From: Leclercia adecarboxylata
Lineage (GTDB): Bacteria > Pseudomonadota > Gammaproteobacteria > Enterobacterales > Enterobacteriaceae
Direction of reading: 5' to 3'
NCBI GenBank assembly: GCA_002360945.1
Contig: DERO01000046.1
Location: 1-63,469, forward strand
DNA: 63,469 nt
Shown here: piece by piece, positions 21,810 to 31,683 of the stretch
Position numbering within the stretch: position 1 is the first letter of the stretch
How the letters are laid out: every line of letters starts with the position of its first letter
Program-made: the position numbers and the translations under genes
The notes under the pieces: model-generated
Databases searched by the model: none
What the model was told of the DNA's origin: nothing
Seen by the model: the letters and a program-made list of their open reading frames with translations, nothing else

Positions 21810-21825
21810 CGTGATAGCCGTCAAA
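21810..21825 (+). promoter_or_regulatory. CRP site of ptsG
   Basis: CGTGA-TAGCCG-TCAAA matches the CRP consensus TGTGA-N6-TCACA at eight of ten positions. Its centre is about 40 bases upstream of the start predicted from the leader length, the class II position known for ptsG. Confidence 0.65.
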
Positions 21826-21840
21826 CAAAGATACGCGGAT

Positions 21841-21865
21841 TTATTTTACTCTGTGTAATAAATAA
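21841..21865 (+). promoter_or_regulatory. ptsG start region with Mlc operator-like palindrome
   Basis: TTATTTTACTC and GTAATAAATAA form an AT-rich dyad around the predicted transcription start. In E. coli an Mlc operator overlaps the ptsG start, so glucose uptake relieves repression. The match is by resemblance only. Confidence 0.5.
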
Positions 21866-21933
21866 AGGGCGCTTAGATGTCCTGTCCACGGCACGGTTCT
21901 CCCCCCGGGCCAATGCGTGAAAACGTAAAAAAA

Positions 21934-21961
21934 GCACAAATACTCAGGAGCACTCTCAATT
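21934..21961 (+). promoter_or_regulatory. SgrS sRNA target in ptsG leader
   Basis: The segment ATACTCAGGAGCACTCTCAATT just before the ptsG ATG contains the ribosome site and the bases that pair with SgrS in E. coli. Pairing blocks translation and triggers RNase E decay under sugar-phosphate stress. Conservation here is seen; regulation is inferred. Confidence 0.65.
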
Positions 21962-23395
21962 ATGTTTAAGAATGCATTTGCTAACCTGCAGAAGGTCGGT
22001 AAATCGCTGATGCTGCCGGTATCCGTACTGCCTATCGCAGGTATCCTGCTGGGCGTCGGTTCTGCAAACTTCAGCTGGCTGCCAGCCGTAGTTTCTCATG
22101 TGATGGCCGAAGCGGGCGGTTCTGTCTTCGGTAACATGCCACTGATCTTCGCCATCGGCGTTGCGCTTGGCTTCACCAATAACGACGGCGTATCTGCGCT
22201 GGCCTCTGTAGTTGCCTACGGCATCATGGTTAAAACCATGGCTGTGGTTGCACCTCTGGTGCTGCACTTACCACCGGAAGAGATCGCTGCTAAACACCTG
22301 GCTGACACCGGTGTTCTGGGCGGCATCATCTCGGGTGCTATTGCGGCGTATATGTTTAACCGCTTCTATCGCATCAAGCTCCCTGAGTACCTGGGCTTCT
22401 TTGCAGGTAAGCGTTTTGTTCCAATCATCTCTGGTCTGGCGGCGATCTTCACCGGTGTGATCCTCTCCTTCATCTGGCCACCGATTGGTTCCGCGATCCA
22501 GACCTTCTCCCAGTGGGCAGCCTACCAGAACCCAGTACTGGCGTTCGGTATCTATGGCTTCATCGAGCGTTGCCTGGTGCCGTTCGGTCTGCACCACATC
22601 TGGAACGTTCCTTTCCAGATGCAGATCGGCGAGTTCACCAACGCAGCAGGTCAGGTCTTCCACGGCGATATCCCTCGTTACATGGCAGGCGACCCAACTG
22701 CAGGCAAACTGTCTGGCGGCTTCCTGTTCAAAATGTACGGCCTGCCGGCTGCTGCGATTGCAATCTGGCACTCTGCTAAACCAGAGAACCGTGCAAAAGT
22801 GGGCGGTATCATGATCTCTGCAGCGTTGACCTCGTTCCTGACCGGTATCACCGAGCCGATCGAGTTCTCCTTCATGTTCGTTGCGCCGATCCTGTACGTT
22901 ATCCACGCGATTCTGGCTGGCCTGGCGTTCCCAATCTGTATCCTGCTGGGTATGCGTGACGGGACTTCCTTCTCGCACGGTCTGATCGACTTTATCGTTC
23001 TGTCAGGTAACAGCAGCAAACTGTGGCTGTTCCCAATCGTGGGTGCGTGCTACGCGGTTGCGTACTACACCATCTTCCGCGTGCTGATCAAAGCACTGGA
23101 CCTGAAAACTCCGGGTCGTGAAGATGCATCTGATGACGTTAAAGCTGGCGCGACCAGCGAAATGGCTCCGGCACTGGTTGCAGCGTTCGGCGGTAAAGAG
23201 AACATCACTAACCTGGACGCGTGTATCACTCGTCTGCGTGTGAGCGTTGCTGATATTGCGAAAGTTGACCAGCCGGGTCTGAAAAAACTGGGCGCAGCTG
23301 GCGTAGTTGTTGCAGGTTCCGGTGTACAGGCTATCTTCGGTACTAAATCCGATAACCTGAAAACCGAAATGGATGAGTACATCCGCAGCAACTAA
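21962..23395 (+). CDS. ptsG: PtsG, glucose-specific PTS enzyme IICB
   Basis: PtsG imports and phosphorylates glucose. The 477 residues match E. coli. The N-terminal IIC domain has about ten membrane helices, with the sugar-site motif [10 protein letters not shown]. The C-terminal IIB domain carries the phospho-cysteine in [11 protein letters not shown] near residue 421. The upstream 300 bases hold CRP, Mlc-like and SgrS signals, and a terminator follows. Confidence 0.98.
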   Translation: MFKNAFANLQKVGKSLMLPVSVLPIAGILLGVGSANFSWLPAVVSHVMAEAGGSVFGNMPLIFAIGVALGFTNNDGVSALASVVAYGIMVKTMAVVAPLVLHLPPEEIAAKHLADTGVLGGIISGAIAAYMFNRFYRIKLPEYLGFFAGKRFVPIISGLAAIFTGVILSFIWPPIGSAIQTFSQWAAYQNPVLAFGIYGFIERCLVPFGLHHIWNVPFQMQIGEFTNAAGQVFHGDIPRYMAGDPTAGKLSGGFLFKMYGLPAAAIAIWHSAKPENRAKVGGIMISAALTSFLTGITEPIEFSFMFVAPILYVIHAILAGLAFPICILLGMRDGTSFSHGLIDFIVLSGNSSKLWLFPIVGACYAVAYYTIFRVLIKALDLKTPGREDASDDVKAGATSEMAPALVAAFGGKENITNLDACITRLRVSVADIAKVDQPGLKKLGAAGVVVAGSGVQAIFGTKSDNLKTEMDEYIRSN

Positions 23396-23414
23396 GTTGT
23401 GACCTGGGGAGACT

Positions 23415-23440
23415 AAGGCAGCCGAATGGCTGCCTTTTTT
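23415..23440 (+). terminator. Terminator after ptsG
   Basis: AAGGCAGCC pairs with GGCTGCCTT around GAAT and is followed by TTTT. Confidence 0.92.
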
Positions 23441-23460
23441 ATTGTCTGCGGTTTGTGAAA

Positions 23461-23536
23461 TGCCCGGTGGCGCTACGCTTACCGGGCCTACAAAGGCCTG
23501 CACGTAGGCCGGGTAAGGCGCAGCCGCCACCCGGCA
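23461..23536. repeat. REP (BIME) pair between ptsG and fhuE
   Basis: Two units in inverted orientation (GCCCGGTGGCGCTACGCTTA... and ...GTAGGCCGGGTAAGGCG) sit between convergent genes. They are the same family as the units around the RAYT gene at 50.3 kb. Confidence 0.85.
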
Positions 23537-23546
23537 AACGGCGCGC

Positions 23547-23574
23547 ACAAAAAAGGGAGCCATCTGGCTCCCTT
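23547..23574 (-). terminator. Terminator of fhuE
   Basis: Read on the minus strand, AAGGGAGCC-AGAT-GGCTCCCTT is followed by TTTT. It lies 18 bases after the fhuE stop. Confidence 0.88.
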
Positions 23575-23591
23575 AAATAACAGTTGATTGA

Positions 23592-25778
23592 TCAGAACTG
23601 ATAGCTTGCCGTGACGCTCACATTGCGCGGTTCGCCATACACGATTTCGCCTTCAACGTTGGTGTCGTAAGTCTTATCGAAGAGGTTATTCAAATTACCC
23701 TGCAGAGAGAAGTTCTTCGTCACCTGATAACGGGTGAAGAGATCCACCAGCGCGTAGCTGCCCTGCGATGCGCGCCAGGTGCCGTAAGGCGTGTCCTGGT
23801 AGGTGTAGACGCTGTTTTGCCAGTTAACGCCCCCACCGACGGTCAGCTCAGGCATCGCCGGCAGACGGTAGCTGGTAAACAGTTTTACGGTAGTACGCGG
23901 CAGCTGCGGGTTAACCGCTTTGCCGTCGTTGTCTTCGGCAACGTAACGCGTTGCACCAAAGGTCATCTGCCAGTTATCCGTCAACGCGCCGTTGATTTCA
24001 AACTCAACGCCTTTACTCACGGTACCGTCTACGCTCTCGTAAGCCGTATCCGTAGAGCCCTGAATCGTCCGGCCGGTGCTTTGTCCCAGATTATCCTGCT
24101 CAATGCGGAATACGGAGAGGGTGGTGGTCAGACGGCTGTTCATCCAGTCGGACTTCAGGCCCGCTTCGTAGTTATTCCCGGTGATCGGATCAAGATATTT
24201 GCCCGAGCTGTCGCGGTAGTTCTGCGGCTGGAAGATAGAGGTATAGCTGGCGTAGGCTGACCAGTTGTCATTGATGTCGTAAACGAGACCCGCGTACGGC
24301 GTGGTGTGGTTTTTCTCCATACCGTAGGTCAGAGTGTCAACACTCCAGTTGGTATAGCGGGCACCAAGGATTAAATGCAAAGGATCGGCCAGTGAAATGC
24401 GCGTCGCGGCGTACAGCGATTTCATATTGGTGGTGTCATCCTGAGCCAGCGACTGCGATCCCCAATTGGTTTCCGGGAAGTTGCCGTTATAGTCGTAGAA
24501 GCTGCCGAATTCATCCGGATAGACGTTGGCCCATGAGTTGGTGTAACGATTGGTCTGACGACTGAAGCTGCCGCCAATCATCATGGTGTGCTGACGGCCC
24601 AGCAACTCGTAGCCGCCGTCGGCAAACAGATCCACCGCGTCCACTTTACGCTTGCCGCTGTTCCAGCCGGTGCCGCCGATATAGCCGAAGTCCGGGCCAT
24701 AGTTCACGTACGGGCCTTCCAGCATGCCTGTGCTTTTATTCACATAGGCATCGAGGTACATCGCTTTGCTGTCGAATTTCGCTTCGGTATGGGTCGCATT
24801 CAGCGTGGCCTGCCAGTTATCGGCAAAGCGCTGCTTCAGAGTAAAGAAGACCTTGTTGAACTCTTTGTCGTTGTAAGCCCAGTCTGGTGAGGTGCTGTGC
24901 GCACGATCGTAATGTCTGACGCTGCCATCGGTGTTCCAGCGCGGCAAACCACCCCATGTCTGGTTGTTGATATCGATACGCTGGTATTCGTAACCTGCAG
25001 ACAGCGAGGTGCTGGTGCCCAGGTCGGCGTCCAGAATACCGGAGAAGAAGGTCCGCTTCTGATTGTAGTTGTCGAGCCAGGAGTCGCTGTCCTGATAACC
25101 CGCCACGATGCGGCTACGCACATTGCCGTCTTCGGTCAGCGGGCTTTGCATATCCATCACGTAGCGTTGTTTGTTCCAGCTGCCGTATTCAGCCGACAGA
25201 TTGGCCTTGAACTCGCGGCTGGTGGCATGCTTACGCACCATATTGATTGCCGCAGACGGGTTACCTGTCCCGGTCATCAGACCGTTAGCGCCGCGCACGA
25301 CTTCTACCCGCTCAAACAGGGCCGTGTCCGACTGAGAATCGCCCAGATTCCAGCGGGACTCGAAGTAGGTTGGGATGCCATCGACCATGTAGTTGTCGAT
25401 TTCAAAACCACGGGAGTAGAAGTTGCTGCGATCGGAGTCAGTGGTGCTTTTGCTGATCCCCATCGTGTTATCCATCACGTCGCCCAGGGTCTGCAGTTGT
25501 TGGTCTTCCATGCGTTGTTTGCTGACGATCGTGACCGACTGCGGAATGTCACGCTGGATCATCTGCATTTTGGTGCCCACGGTCGTGCTTTTTACGCTGT
25601 AGTCCTGGCTTTCATCAGCGGCGTCCGGCTGCGATGAACCATCAACAATCACCGTCTCTTCGGCCGGGGCGGCGAAACTGGCAACGGGTGTTAACGCGAA
25701 AGCAATGCAGGCTGCGAGCAGCGAGGGTTTAGTGACAGGCTGGCGTTGCCCGTCCCTGGTGTAATTCATGAAAGACAT
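23592..25778 (-). CDS. fhuE: FhuE, TonB-dependent receptor for coprogen-type siderophores
   Basis: An outer-membrane ferric siderophore receptor (coprogen, rhodotorulic acid, ferrioxamine B). The ATG at 25778 follows AGAAAGG and gives 728 residues (729 in E. coli). A signal peptide ends near SFAAPAEET, followed by the TonB box (ETVIVDG), the plug domain (QRDIPQSVTIVSKQRMEDQQ), and a 22-strand barrel ending in the terminal phenylalanine of ASYQF. The sequence closely follows E. coli FhuE throughout. Iron regulation through Fur is expected, but only a degenerate AT-rich box is visible upstream. Confidence 0.96.
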   Translation of the reverse strand: MSFMNYTRDGQRQPVTKPSLLAACIAFALTPVASFAAPAEETVIVDGSSQPDAADESQDYSVKSTTVGTKMQMIQRDIPQSVTIVSKQRMEDQQLQTLGDVMDNTMGISKSTTDSDRSNFYSRGFEIDNYMVDGIPTYFESRWNLGDSQSDTALFERVEVVRGANGLMTGTGNPSAAINMVRKHATSREFKANLSAEYGSWNKQRYVMDMQSPLTEDGNVRSRIVAGYQDSDSWLDNYNQKRTFFSGILDADLGTSTSLSAGYEYQRIDINNQTWGGLPRWNTDGSVRHYDRAHSTSPDWAYNDKEFNKVFFTLKQRFADNWQATLNATHTEAKFDSKAMYLDAYVNKSTGMLEGPYVNYGPDFGYIGGTGWNSGKRKVDAVDLFADGGYELLGRQHTMMIGGSFSRQTNRYTNSWANVYPDEFGSFYDYNGNFPETNWGSQSLAQDDTTNMKSLYAATRISLADPLHLILGARYTNWSVDTLTYGMEKNHTTPYAGLVYDINDNWSAYASYTSIFQPQNYRDSSGKYLDPITGNNYEAGLKSDWMNSRLTTTLSVFRIEQDNLGQSTGRTIQGSTDTAYESVDGTVSKGVEFEINGALTDNWQMTFGATRYVAEDNDGKAVNPQLPRTTVKLFTSYRLPAMPELTVGGGVNWQNSVYTYQDTPYGTWRASQGSYALVDLFTRYQVTKNFSLQGNLNNLFDKTYDTNVEGEIVYGEPRNVSVTASYQF

Positions 25779-26132
25779 CAACAAACCTTTCTGAGTGAAG
25801 TGTGAATGTTATGCCTCAGTTCTGTAAGCACAGTCTGGGGTCGTTTTCTATGTATAAAATGCGCATGTAAATGCAAATGCGAAATATACGCATTGTGATT
25901 AAACCTGTAAACAAGGGTTTCAGCCGTATATGAAATTATGTTTTAAGATTTCAGGGGAGAGCGCGGTGAGCGACTGCGTATAAATTGCGCTATAAGGAAA
26001 GAATTCGAGGGATAAGGTTGAAAGGATTAGAGAAAGTCGCTCATACTCTTGAGTCGTGTCACATAATAATGCGCCTGCACCGAGTGGGTTGGCTCCGGGC
26101 ACGTCGCCAGATTAATGAATAAGGAAAACCTC
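25779..26132. other. fhuE-hinT intergenic region
   Basis: This 354-base AT-rich gap between divergent genes must hold both promoters. It contains three AAATGC hexamers near 25858-25880 that could be a weak Fur-type array. No good Fur 19-mer, RNA gene or credible small gene was seen. Confidence 0.4.
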
Positions 26133-26492
26133 ATGGCTGAAGAAACCATTTTCAGTAAAATTATCCGTCGCGAGATCCCGGCGGATATCGTCTATCAGGA
26201 TGAACTGGTTACCGCTTTTCGCGACATCTCTCCGCAGGCACCGACCCACATCCTCATTATTCCTAATATTCTGATTCCGACGGTAAATGACGTGAAAACT
26301 GAGCATGAACTGGCATTAGGCCGTATGCTGACAGTAGCAGCGAAAATTGCTGAGCAGGAAGGCGTGGCCGAAGACGGTTACCGTTTGATCATGAACTGTA
26401 ACCGCCACGGTGGTCAGGAAGTTTATCATATTCATATGCATCTGCTTGGCGGTCGTCCGCTGGGGCCGATGCTTGCGCATAAAGGTCTGTAA
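26133..26492 (+). CDS. hinT: HinT, purine nucleoside phosphoramidase
   Basis: HinT is a HIT-family enzyme that hydrolyses adenosine phosphoramidates. The start [16 protein letters not shown] at 26133 follows AAGGAAAACC and gives 119 residues, as in E. coli; an ATG at 26115 is just upstream of the ribosome site. The histidine triad is [12 protein letters not shown] near the C-terminus. It begins a run of six short-spaced genes up to ycfP. Confidence 0.96.
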   Translation: MAEETIFSKIIRREIPADIVYQDELVTAFRDISPQAPTHILIIPNILIPTVNDVKTEHELALGRMLTVAAKIAEQEGVAEDGYRLIMNCNRHGGQEVYHIHMHLLGGRPLGPMLAHKGL

Positions 26493-26493
26493 G

Positions 26494-26868
26494 ATGCCCG
26501 GTGGACGGATTGCGATGCTGTTAATGATGGTGATGCTGGCGGGATGTAAATCTCAGCCCGCGATCCCTGTTAATGATGAGCAAACATTAGTGATGGAGTC
26601 ATCTGTGCTGGCGGCGGGCATTACCGCTGAAAAACCGTCGCTGACCATCAGCGAGATCCAGCCGTCTGCCTCTTCAACGCTGTTTAATGAAAGACAAGAG
26701 TCCGTTACCGTCCATTACCGTTTTTTCTGGTATGACGCCAGAGGCCTGGAAATGCACCCGCTTGAGGCGCCGCGCAGCGTGATCATCCCGGCGAATTCGT
26801 CGGTTACGCTTTACGGCAGCGCCAACTATCTGGGTGCGCATAAGGTCAGACTTTATCTCTATCTCTAA
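26494..26868 (+). CDS. ycfL: YcfL, predicted lipoprotein
   Basis: A 124-residue lipoprotein with a signal peptide ending in the lipobox LAGC. The mature part is a beta-rich DUF1425 domain (VHYRFFWYDARGLEMHP, VTLYGSANYLGAHKVRLYLYL). It starts one base after the hinT stop. The function is unknown; its constant position next to lpoB suggests an envelope role, but that is inference. Confidence 0.92.
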   Translation: MPGGRIAMLLMMVMLAGCKSQPAIPVNDEQTLVMESSVLAAGITAEKPSLTISEIQPSASSTLFNERQESVTVHYRFFWYDARGLEMHPLEAPRSVIIPANSSVTLYGSANYLGAHKVRLYLYL

Positions 26869-26878
26869 GGGGTGATCC

Positions 26879-27529
26879 TTGATTAAAAATTTTAGTCGTT
26901 ACGCGCTGGTCACGGCTTTTGCACTGTTCCTCTCGGGATGTATTAGCCGCACCGAGCAGCCGCCTGCACCGGTCGAAGAGGTGAAGCCAGGCCCACAACA
27001 GCCGGTCCAGCCAACACAGCCAGTACCTACCGTACCTACCGTGCCGTCCGTACCTGAGCAACCTGGCCCGATCGAGCATCAGGAAGAAACCGCACCGCCT
27101 GCACCGCGTGAACGTCATTATGACTGGAACGGCGCGATGCAGCCGATGGTCAGTAAAATGTTGCAGGCTCAGGGCGTCAATGCCGGCAGCGTGCTGCTCG
27201 TGGACAGCGTCAACAACCGCACCAACGGCAGCCTGAATGCCGGGGAAGCCACTGAAACGCTGCGTAATGCGCTGGCGAACAACGGCAAATTTACCCTGGT
27301 GTCGGCGCAACAGCTGGCGGTAGCCAAACAGCAGTTAGGCCTTTCTCCGCAGGACAGCCTGGGCTCGCGCAGTAAAGCTATCGGTATTGCCCGCAACGTA
27401 GGGGCGCAGTATGTGCTCTACTCCAGCGCGACCGGCAACGTCAACTCACCAGCGCTGCAAATGCAGCTGATGCTGGTTCAGACAGGTGAGATTATCTGGT
27501 CGGGTAAAGGTGCAGTTCAGCAACAGTAA
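26879..27529 (+). CDS. lpoB: LpoB, outer-membrane activator of PBP1b
   Basis: LpoB spans the periplasm from the outer membrane to activate the peptidoglycan synthase PBP1b. The 216-residue product (213 in E. coli) starts with TTG, as read from the family start and the AGGGGTGATCC ribosome site. It has the lipobox LSGC, then a long proline-, valine- and glutamine-rich disordered linker (residues about 25-75). A globular C-terminal domain follows, with [16 protein letters not shown] and GEIIWSGKG. Confidence 0.95.
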   Translation: MIKNFSRYALVTAFALFLSGCISRTEQPPAPVEEVKPGPQQPVQPTQPVPTVPTVPSVPEQPGPIEHQEETAPPAPRERHYDWNGAMQPMVSKMLQAQGVNAGSVLLVDSVNNRTNGSLNAGEATETLRNALANNGKFTLVSAQQLAVAKQQLGLSPQDSLGSRSKAIGIARNVGAQYVLYSSATGNVNSPALQMQLMLVQTGEIIWSGKGAVQQQ

Positions 27530-28334
27530 TCTGACGCGCGACACGCTGCTGTCGCGCTTTTTCCCACAGTATCGCCTTATCGCGCCGCAGACCCACGCCG
27601 GGTTGAGCGGCGCGAGTTGTATTATTGAGCACGCCGGGCGGCGGCTGGTGCTGCGTCAGTGTCACGCCGCACTGGCCTCGCCGGCCCATTTTCGCCGTCA
27701 GTACTATGCGCTACGCCATCTTCCCGCCCACATTGCTCCCCAGCCGCATTTTTACAGTCCCGGCTGGATAGCGGTCGATTATCTGACCGGTGAGATCAAA
27801 ACCAGGCTACCCGCCGCCCCCGCGCTGGCTGCGATGCTGTATCATCTGCATCAACAGCCCCGATTTGGCTGGCGCATCACCCTGGCCCCGCTGCTGGAGC
27901 AGTACTGGTTGCAGGCCTCGCCCTCCCGGCGCACACCGTTATGGCTGCGATGGCATAAGCGGCTGCAAAAACGGGGTGAGCCGCGCCCGCTGCGCCTCGC
28001 GCCGCTGCATATGGACGTTCATGCAGGTAATATCGTCCATACGGACACCGGCAGTCGACTGCTGGACTGGGAATATGCCGGCGACGGCGACGTTGCGCTG
28101 GAGCTGGCCAGCGTCTGGACAGAGAGTGACGGCCAACGTCAGCAGCTGCTCGCCGCCTACGGCGAGATGGCAAAGCTTGAAACGTCCTTGCTGCAACGTC
28201 AGGTGAAACGCTGGCGCCCCTGGGTGCTGATGCTGATGGCAGGCTGGTTTGAGCTGCGCTGGCAACAATCACAAGACAAACAATTTATTGCGCTGGCCGA
28301 TGATATCTGGCGCCAGTTAGAAACAACAGAATAA
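27510..28334 (+). CDS. thiK: ThiK, thiamine kinase
   Basis: ThiK phosphorylates thiamine in the salvage pathway. The GTG at 27510, inside the end of lpoB with a 20-base overlap, gives 274 residues, exactly the E. coli length; a farther ATG at 27486 is unlikely. The aminoglycoside-kinase-like catalytic loop is [11 protein letters not shown], and the metal motif is [11 protein letters not shown]. Coupled translation with lpoB is likely. Confidence 0.92.
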   Translation: MQFSNSNLTRDTLLSRFFPQYRLIAPQTHAGLSGASCIIEHAGRRLVLRQCHAALASPAHFRRQYYALRHLPAHIAPQPHFYSPGWIAVDYLTGEIKTRLPAAPALAAMLYHLHQQPRFGWRITLAPLLEQYWLQASPSRRTPLWLRWHKRLQKRGEPRPLRLAPLHMDVHAGNIVHTDTGSRLLDWEYAGDGDVALELASVWTESDGQRQQLLAAYGEMAKLETSLLQRQVKRWRPWVLMLMAGWFELRWQQSQDKQFIALADDIWRQLETTE

Positions 28335-28345
28335 GAGAGGTTCGT

Positions 28346-29371
28346 GTGGGTCCGGTCATGTTGGATGTGGAAGGTTATGAGCTGGATGCGGAGGAGCGCG
28401 AGATTCTGGCGCACCCGCTGGTGGGTGGCCTGATCCTGTTTACGCGCAATTATCACGATCCGGCGCAGCTGCGGGAGCTGGTGCGACAGATCCGCGAGGC
28501 TTCGCATCACCGTCTGGTGGTGGCGGTGGATCAGGAAGGCGGCCGCGTGCAGCGTTTTCGCGACGGCTTTACCCGTCTACCCGCTGCTCAGTCGTTTGCG
28601 GCATTACTTGGCCTGGAAGAGGGCGGCAAACTGGCGCAGGAGGCCGGCTGGCAGATGGCCAGCGAGATGATCGCCATGGACATTGATATCAGCTTCGCGC
28701 CGGTGCTGGACGTGGGCCATATCAGCGCCGCCATCGGCGAGCGCGCGTACCACGAGGATCCGCAGAAAGCGCTGCAGGTGGCGACCCGCTTTATCGACGG
28801 GATGCACGATGCCGGCATGAAAACCACCGGCAAACATTTCCCGGGGCATGGTGCCGTCACGGCGGATTCCCATAAAGAAACCCCGCGCGACCCGCGTGCG
28901 CAGGCGGAGATCCGCGCCCGGGATATGTCGATTTTCAAATCGCTCATCACCGACAACAAGCTCGACGCCATCATGCCTGCACATGTGATCTACACCGATG
29001 TCGATCCGCGTCCGGCCAGCGGCTCGCCGCACTGGCTGAAAACCGTCCTGCGTGAGGAACTGGGCTTCAATGGCGTGATTTTCTCGGACGATCTGTCGAT
29101 GGAAGGAGCGGCAATTATGGGCAGCTACGCGGAACGCGGTCAGGCATCGCTGGATGCGGGTTGCGATATGATCCTGGTCTGCAATAATCGTAAAGGCGCA
29201 GTGAGCGTGTTAGATAACCTGTCGCCGATCAAGGCTGAACGTGTTACACAATTGTATCATAAAGGTTCTTTTAGCCGTCAGGATCTGCGGGATACCGCCC
29301 GCTGGAAAGCGGTGAATGCGCAGCTTGAGGCGCTTCATGAGCGCTGGGAAGCGCATAAAGCGGGGCAGTAA
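28346..29371 (+). CDS. nagZ: NagZ, beta-N-acetylhexosaminidase
   Basis: NagZ removes GlcNAc from anhydro-muropeptides in the cytoplasm during cell-wall recycling, and its products can feed AmpC induction. It starts with GTG and has 341 residues, as in E. coli. The family 3 signature [18 protein letters not shown] contains the catalytic histidine, and the nucleophile aspartate is in [10 protein letters not shown]. It lies 11 bases after thiK. Confidence 0.97.
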   Translation: MGPVMLDVEGYELDAEEREILAHPLVGGLILFTRNYHDPAQLRELVRQIREASHHRLVVAVDQEGGRVQRFRDGFTRLPAAQSFAALLGLEEGGKLAQEAGWQMASEMIAMDIDISFAPVLDVGHISAAIGERAYHEDPQKALQVATRFIDGMHDAGMKTTGKHFPGHGAVTADSHKETPRDPRAQAEIRARDMSIFKSLITDNKLDAIMPAHVIYTDVDPRPASGSPHWLKTVLREELGFNGVIFSDDLSMEGAAIMGSYAERGQASLDAGCDMILVCNNRKGAVSVLDNLSPIKAERVTQLYHKGSFSRQDLRDTARWKAVNAQLEALHERWEAHKAGQ

Positions 29372-29405
29372 CCCCTCCTGGCAAGCGTAGTGTGGCGAGG
29401 ATACG

Positions 29406-29948
29406 ATGATCATCTATTTGCACGGTTTTGATTCGAACAGTCCCGGTAATCACGAGAAAGTTCTGCAGTTGCAGTTTATCGACCCGGATGTGCGGCTGAT
29501 TAGCTACAGCACGCGCCATCCGAAGCATGATATGCAGCATCTGCTGAAGGAAGTGGACAAAATGCTGCAGCTGAACGTCGATGAGCGTCCGCTGATCTGT
29601 GGCGTCGGCCTCGGCGGATACTGGGCGGAGCGCATTGGCTTCCTGTGTGATATTCGCCAGGTGGTGTTCAACCCTAATCTGTTCCCGAACGAGAACATGG
29701 AAGGCAAGATCGATCGGCCGGAAGAGTACGTCGATATCGCTACCAAGTGCGTAAGCAACTTTCGCGAGAAGAATCGCGATCGCTGCCTGGTGATCCTTTC
29801 CCGCAACGACGAGGCGCTGAACAGCCCCCGCGCTGCGGAGTTGCTGCACCATTACTATGAAATTGTCTGGGATGAAGAGCAGACACATAAGTTCAAGAAT
29901 ATCGCCCCTCATCTGCAACGTATCAAAGCGTTCAAGACTTTAGGTTAA
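29406..29948 (+). CDS. ycfP: YcfP, UPF0227 alpha/beta-hydrolase-like protein
   Basis: A 180-residue protein with the same length as E. coli YcfP and an alpha/beta-hydrolase outline ([14 protein letters not shown]). The nucleophile elbow reads CGVGLGGYW, so glycine or leucine stands where the serine of an active esterase would be. The function is unknown; it may be a non-catalytic member. It ends the hinT-to-ycfP run and is followed by a terminator. Confidence 0.92.
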   Translation: MIIYLHGFDSNSPGNHEKVLQLQFIDPDVRLISYSTRHPKHDMQHLLKEVDKMLQLNVDERPLICGVGLGGYWAERIGFLCDIRQVVFNPNLFPNENMEGKIDRPEEYVDIATKCVSNFREKNRDRCLVILSRNDEALNSPRAAELLHHYYEIVWDEEQTHKFKNIAPHLQRIKAFKTLG

Positions 29949-29964
29949 TTCCTGATTTCACCCT

Positions 29965-29999
29965 GAGCCCGGCCATGTTAAGTGAGCCGGGCTCTCTTT
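29965..29999 (+). terminator. Terminator after ycfP
   Basis: GAGCCCGGC pairs with GCCGGGCTC around a 12-base loop and is followed by TCTTTTT. Confidence 0.85.
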
Positions 30000-30033
30000 T
30001 TGCTAAGCTTGTGTAAATTTCAGGCGGCAAAAC

Positions 30034-30047
30034 TTGATGCACATCAA
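30034..30047 (+). promoter_or_regulatory. FNR box upstream of ndh
   Basis: TTGAT-GCAC-ATCAA is a perfect FNR consensus, 134 bases before the ndh start codon. In E. coli FNR represses ndh without oxygen, so the same control is expected. Confidence 0.85.
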
Positions 30048-30181
30048 TTTTGGTATGACCAATGCACCGAACATGTTATTCTCATGTCCGTTGAATGGTT
30101 TCAGTGCTGTAACTTGTTGTTAACTAAAGGTTATTTTAATAACTTTTAGTTAACAATTGGTTAATAATTTAGGGGGTCACG

Positions 30182-31486
30182 TTGACTACGCCATTGAAAA
30201 AGATAGTGATTGTGGGTGGTGGTGCTGGCGGTCTGGAACTGGCTACGCAGCTGGGAAAGAAGCTTGGACGCGGTAAAAAAGCCAAAGTTACGCTCGTCGA
30301 TCGCAATCACAGCCACCTGTGGAAACCGCTGTTGCACGAAGTGGCGACCGGTTCTCTGGATGAGGGCGTTGACGCACTGAGCTATCTGGCCCATGCGCGC
30401 AATCACGGATTCCAGTTCCAGCTGGGCTCGGTGATGGATATCAACCGTGAAAGCAAAACCATTACCCTGGCCGAGCTACGCGATGAGAAGGGCGAACTGC
30501 TGGTGCCGGAGCGCAAGCTGGCGTATGACACGCTGGTGATGGCCCTGGGCAGTACCTCAAACGACTTCAACACCCCGGGCGTGAAAGAGAACTGCATCTT
30601 CCTCGACAACCCGCACCAGGCGCGTCGTTTCCATCAGGAGATGCTGAACCTGTTCCTGAAGTACTCGAATAACCTTGGCGCAAGCGGCAAGGTGAACATT
30701 GCCATCGTTGGCGGTGGCGCGACCGGCGTTGAGCTCTCTGCGGAGCTGCACAATGCGGTGAAACAGCTGCACAGTTACGGTTACAAAGGCTTAACCAACG
30801 AGGCGCTGAACGTGACCCTGGTGGAAGCGGGCGAACGTATTCTGCCTGCGCTGCCGCCGCGTATCTCCGGCGCAGCCCACAGCGAGCTGACCAAACTGGG
30901 CGTACGCGTTCTGACCCAGACCATGGTCACCAGCGCCGATGAACATGGTCTGAACACCAAAGATGGCGAACACATTGATGCCGACCTGATGGTCTGGGCG
31001 GCAGGGATCAAAGCGCCTGATTTCATGAAAGAGATTGGTGGCCTGGAAACTAACCGCATTAACCAACTGGTGGTGGAGCCGACGCTGCAAACCACTCGCG
31101 ATCCGGACATCTACGCTATTGGCGACTGCGCCTCCTGCGCGCGTCCGGAAGGCGGATTCGTGCCACCGCGTGCCCAGGCCGCGCACCAGATGGCCAGCCT
31201 GGCGCTGCATAACATCCTGGCGCAGGCGAAAGGCAAGCCCCTGAAGAACTACGTCTATAAAGACCACGGTTCCCTGGTGTCACTTTCTAACTTCTCCACC
31301 GTCGGCAGCCTGATGGGCAACCTGATGCGCGGCTCAATGATGGTAGAAGGGCGCATCGCGCGTTTCGTCTACATCTCACTCTACCGTATGCACCAGGTTG
31401 CGCTGCACGGTTACTTCAAAACCGGGCTGATGATGGTCGTGGGCAGCATCAACCGCGTCATCCGACCGCGCCTGAAACTGCACTAA
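30182..31486 (+). CDS. ndh: NADH dehydrogenase II
   Basis: Ndh is the non-proton-pumping NADH:quinone oxidoreductase on the inner face of the membrane. It starts with TTG, as in E. coli, and has 434 residues. Two dinucleotide folds are visible ([14 protein letters not shown] for FAD and [14 protein letters not shown] for NADH), and YAIGDCASC lies near the flavin. The basic, amphipathic C-terminus ([23 protein letters not shown]) anchors it to the membrane. Confidence 0.97.
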   Translation: MTTPLKKIVIVGGGAGGLELATQLGKKLGRGKKAKVTLVDRNHSHLWKPLLHEVATGSLDEGVDALSYLAHARNHGFQFQLGSVMDINRESKTITLAELRDEKGELLVPERKLAYDTLVMALGSTSNDFNTPGVKENCIFLDNPHQARRFHQEMLNLFLKYSNNLGASGKVNIAIVGGGATGVELSAELHNAVKQLHSYGYKGLTNEALNVTLVEAGERILPALPPRISGAAHSELTKLGVRVLTQTMVTSADEHGLNTKDGEHIDADLMVWAAGIKAPDFMKEIGGLETNRINQLVVEPTLQTTRDPDIYAIGDCASCARPEGGFVPPRAQAAHQMASLALHNILAQAKGKPLKNYVYKDHGSLVSLSNFSTVGSLMGNLMRGSMMVEGRIARFVYISLYRMHQVALHGYFKTGLMMVVGSINRVIRPRLKLH

Positions 31487-31493
31487 AGCTTCC

Positions 31494-31524
31494 GCCCCTC
31501 CGCACTCTTCGGAGGGGCTTTTTT
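31494..31524 (+). terminator. Terminator after ndh
   Basis: GCCCCTCCG pairs with CGGAGGGGC around CACTCTT and is followed by TTTTTT. Confidence 0.92.
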
Positions 31525-31683
31525 AGCATATCACACTGCTAATTAGTCCTCAGATGCTTCAGAGTTCTCCTAATCACGCTATTTTCCCGCTTCTTCCCAC
31601 ATTTTTGCTCCCTTATCTGATTTGCTAATGACCCGCTTTGGTTGCAGAATTGTTACCAATAGCAATAAAAAGGAGGTTGTCCC

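Noticed and set aside
25850..25900. Fur box for fhuE
   Set aside because: Only AAATGC hexamers were found, not a convincing GATAATGAT-type 19-mer. Iron control is likely from the family but not shown by this sequence.
25920..26102. A 60-codon minus-strand frame between fhuE and hinT
   Set aside because: It lacks a ribosome site, its translation has no clear feature, and it covers the expected promoter region.
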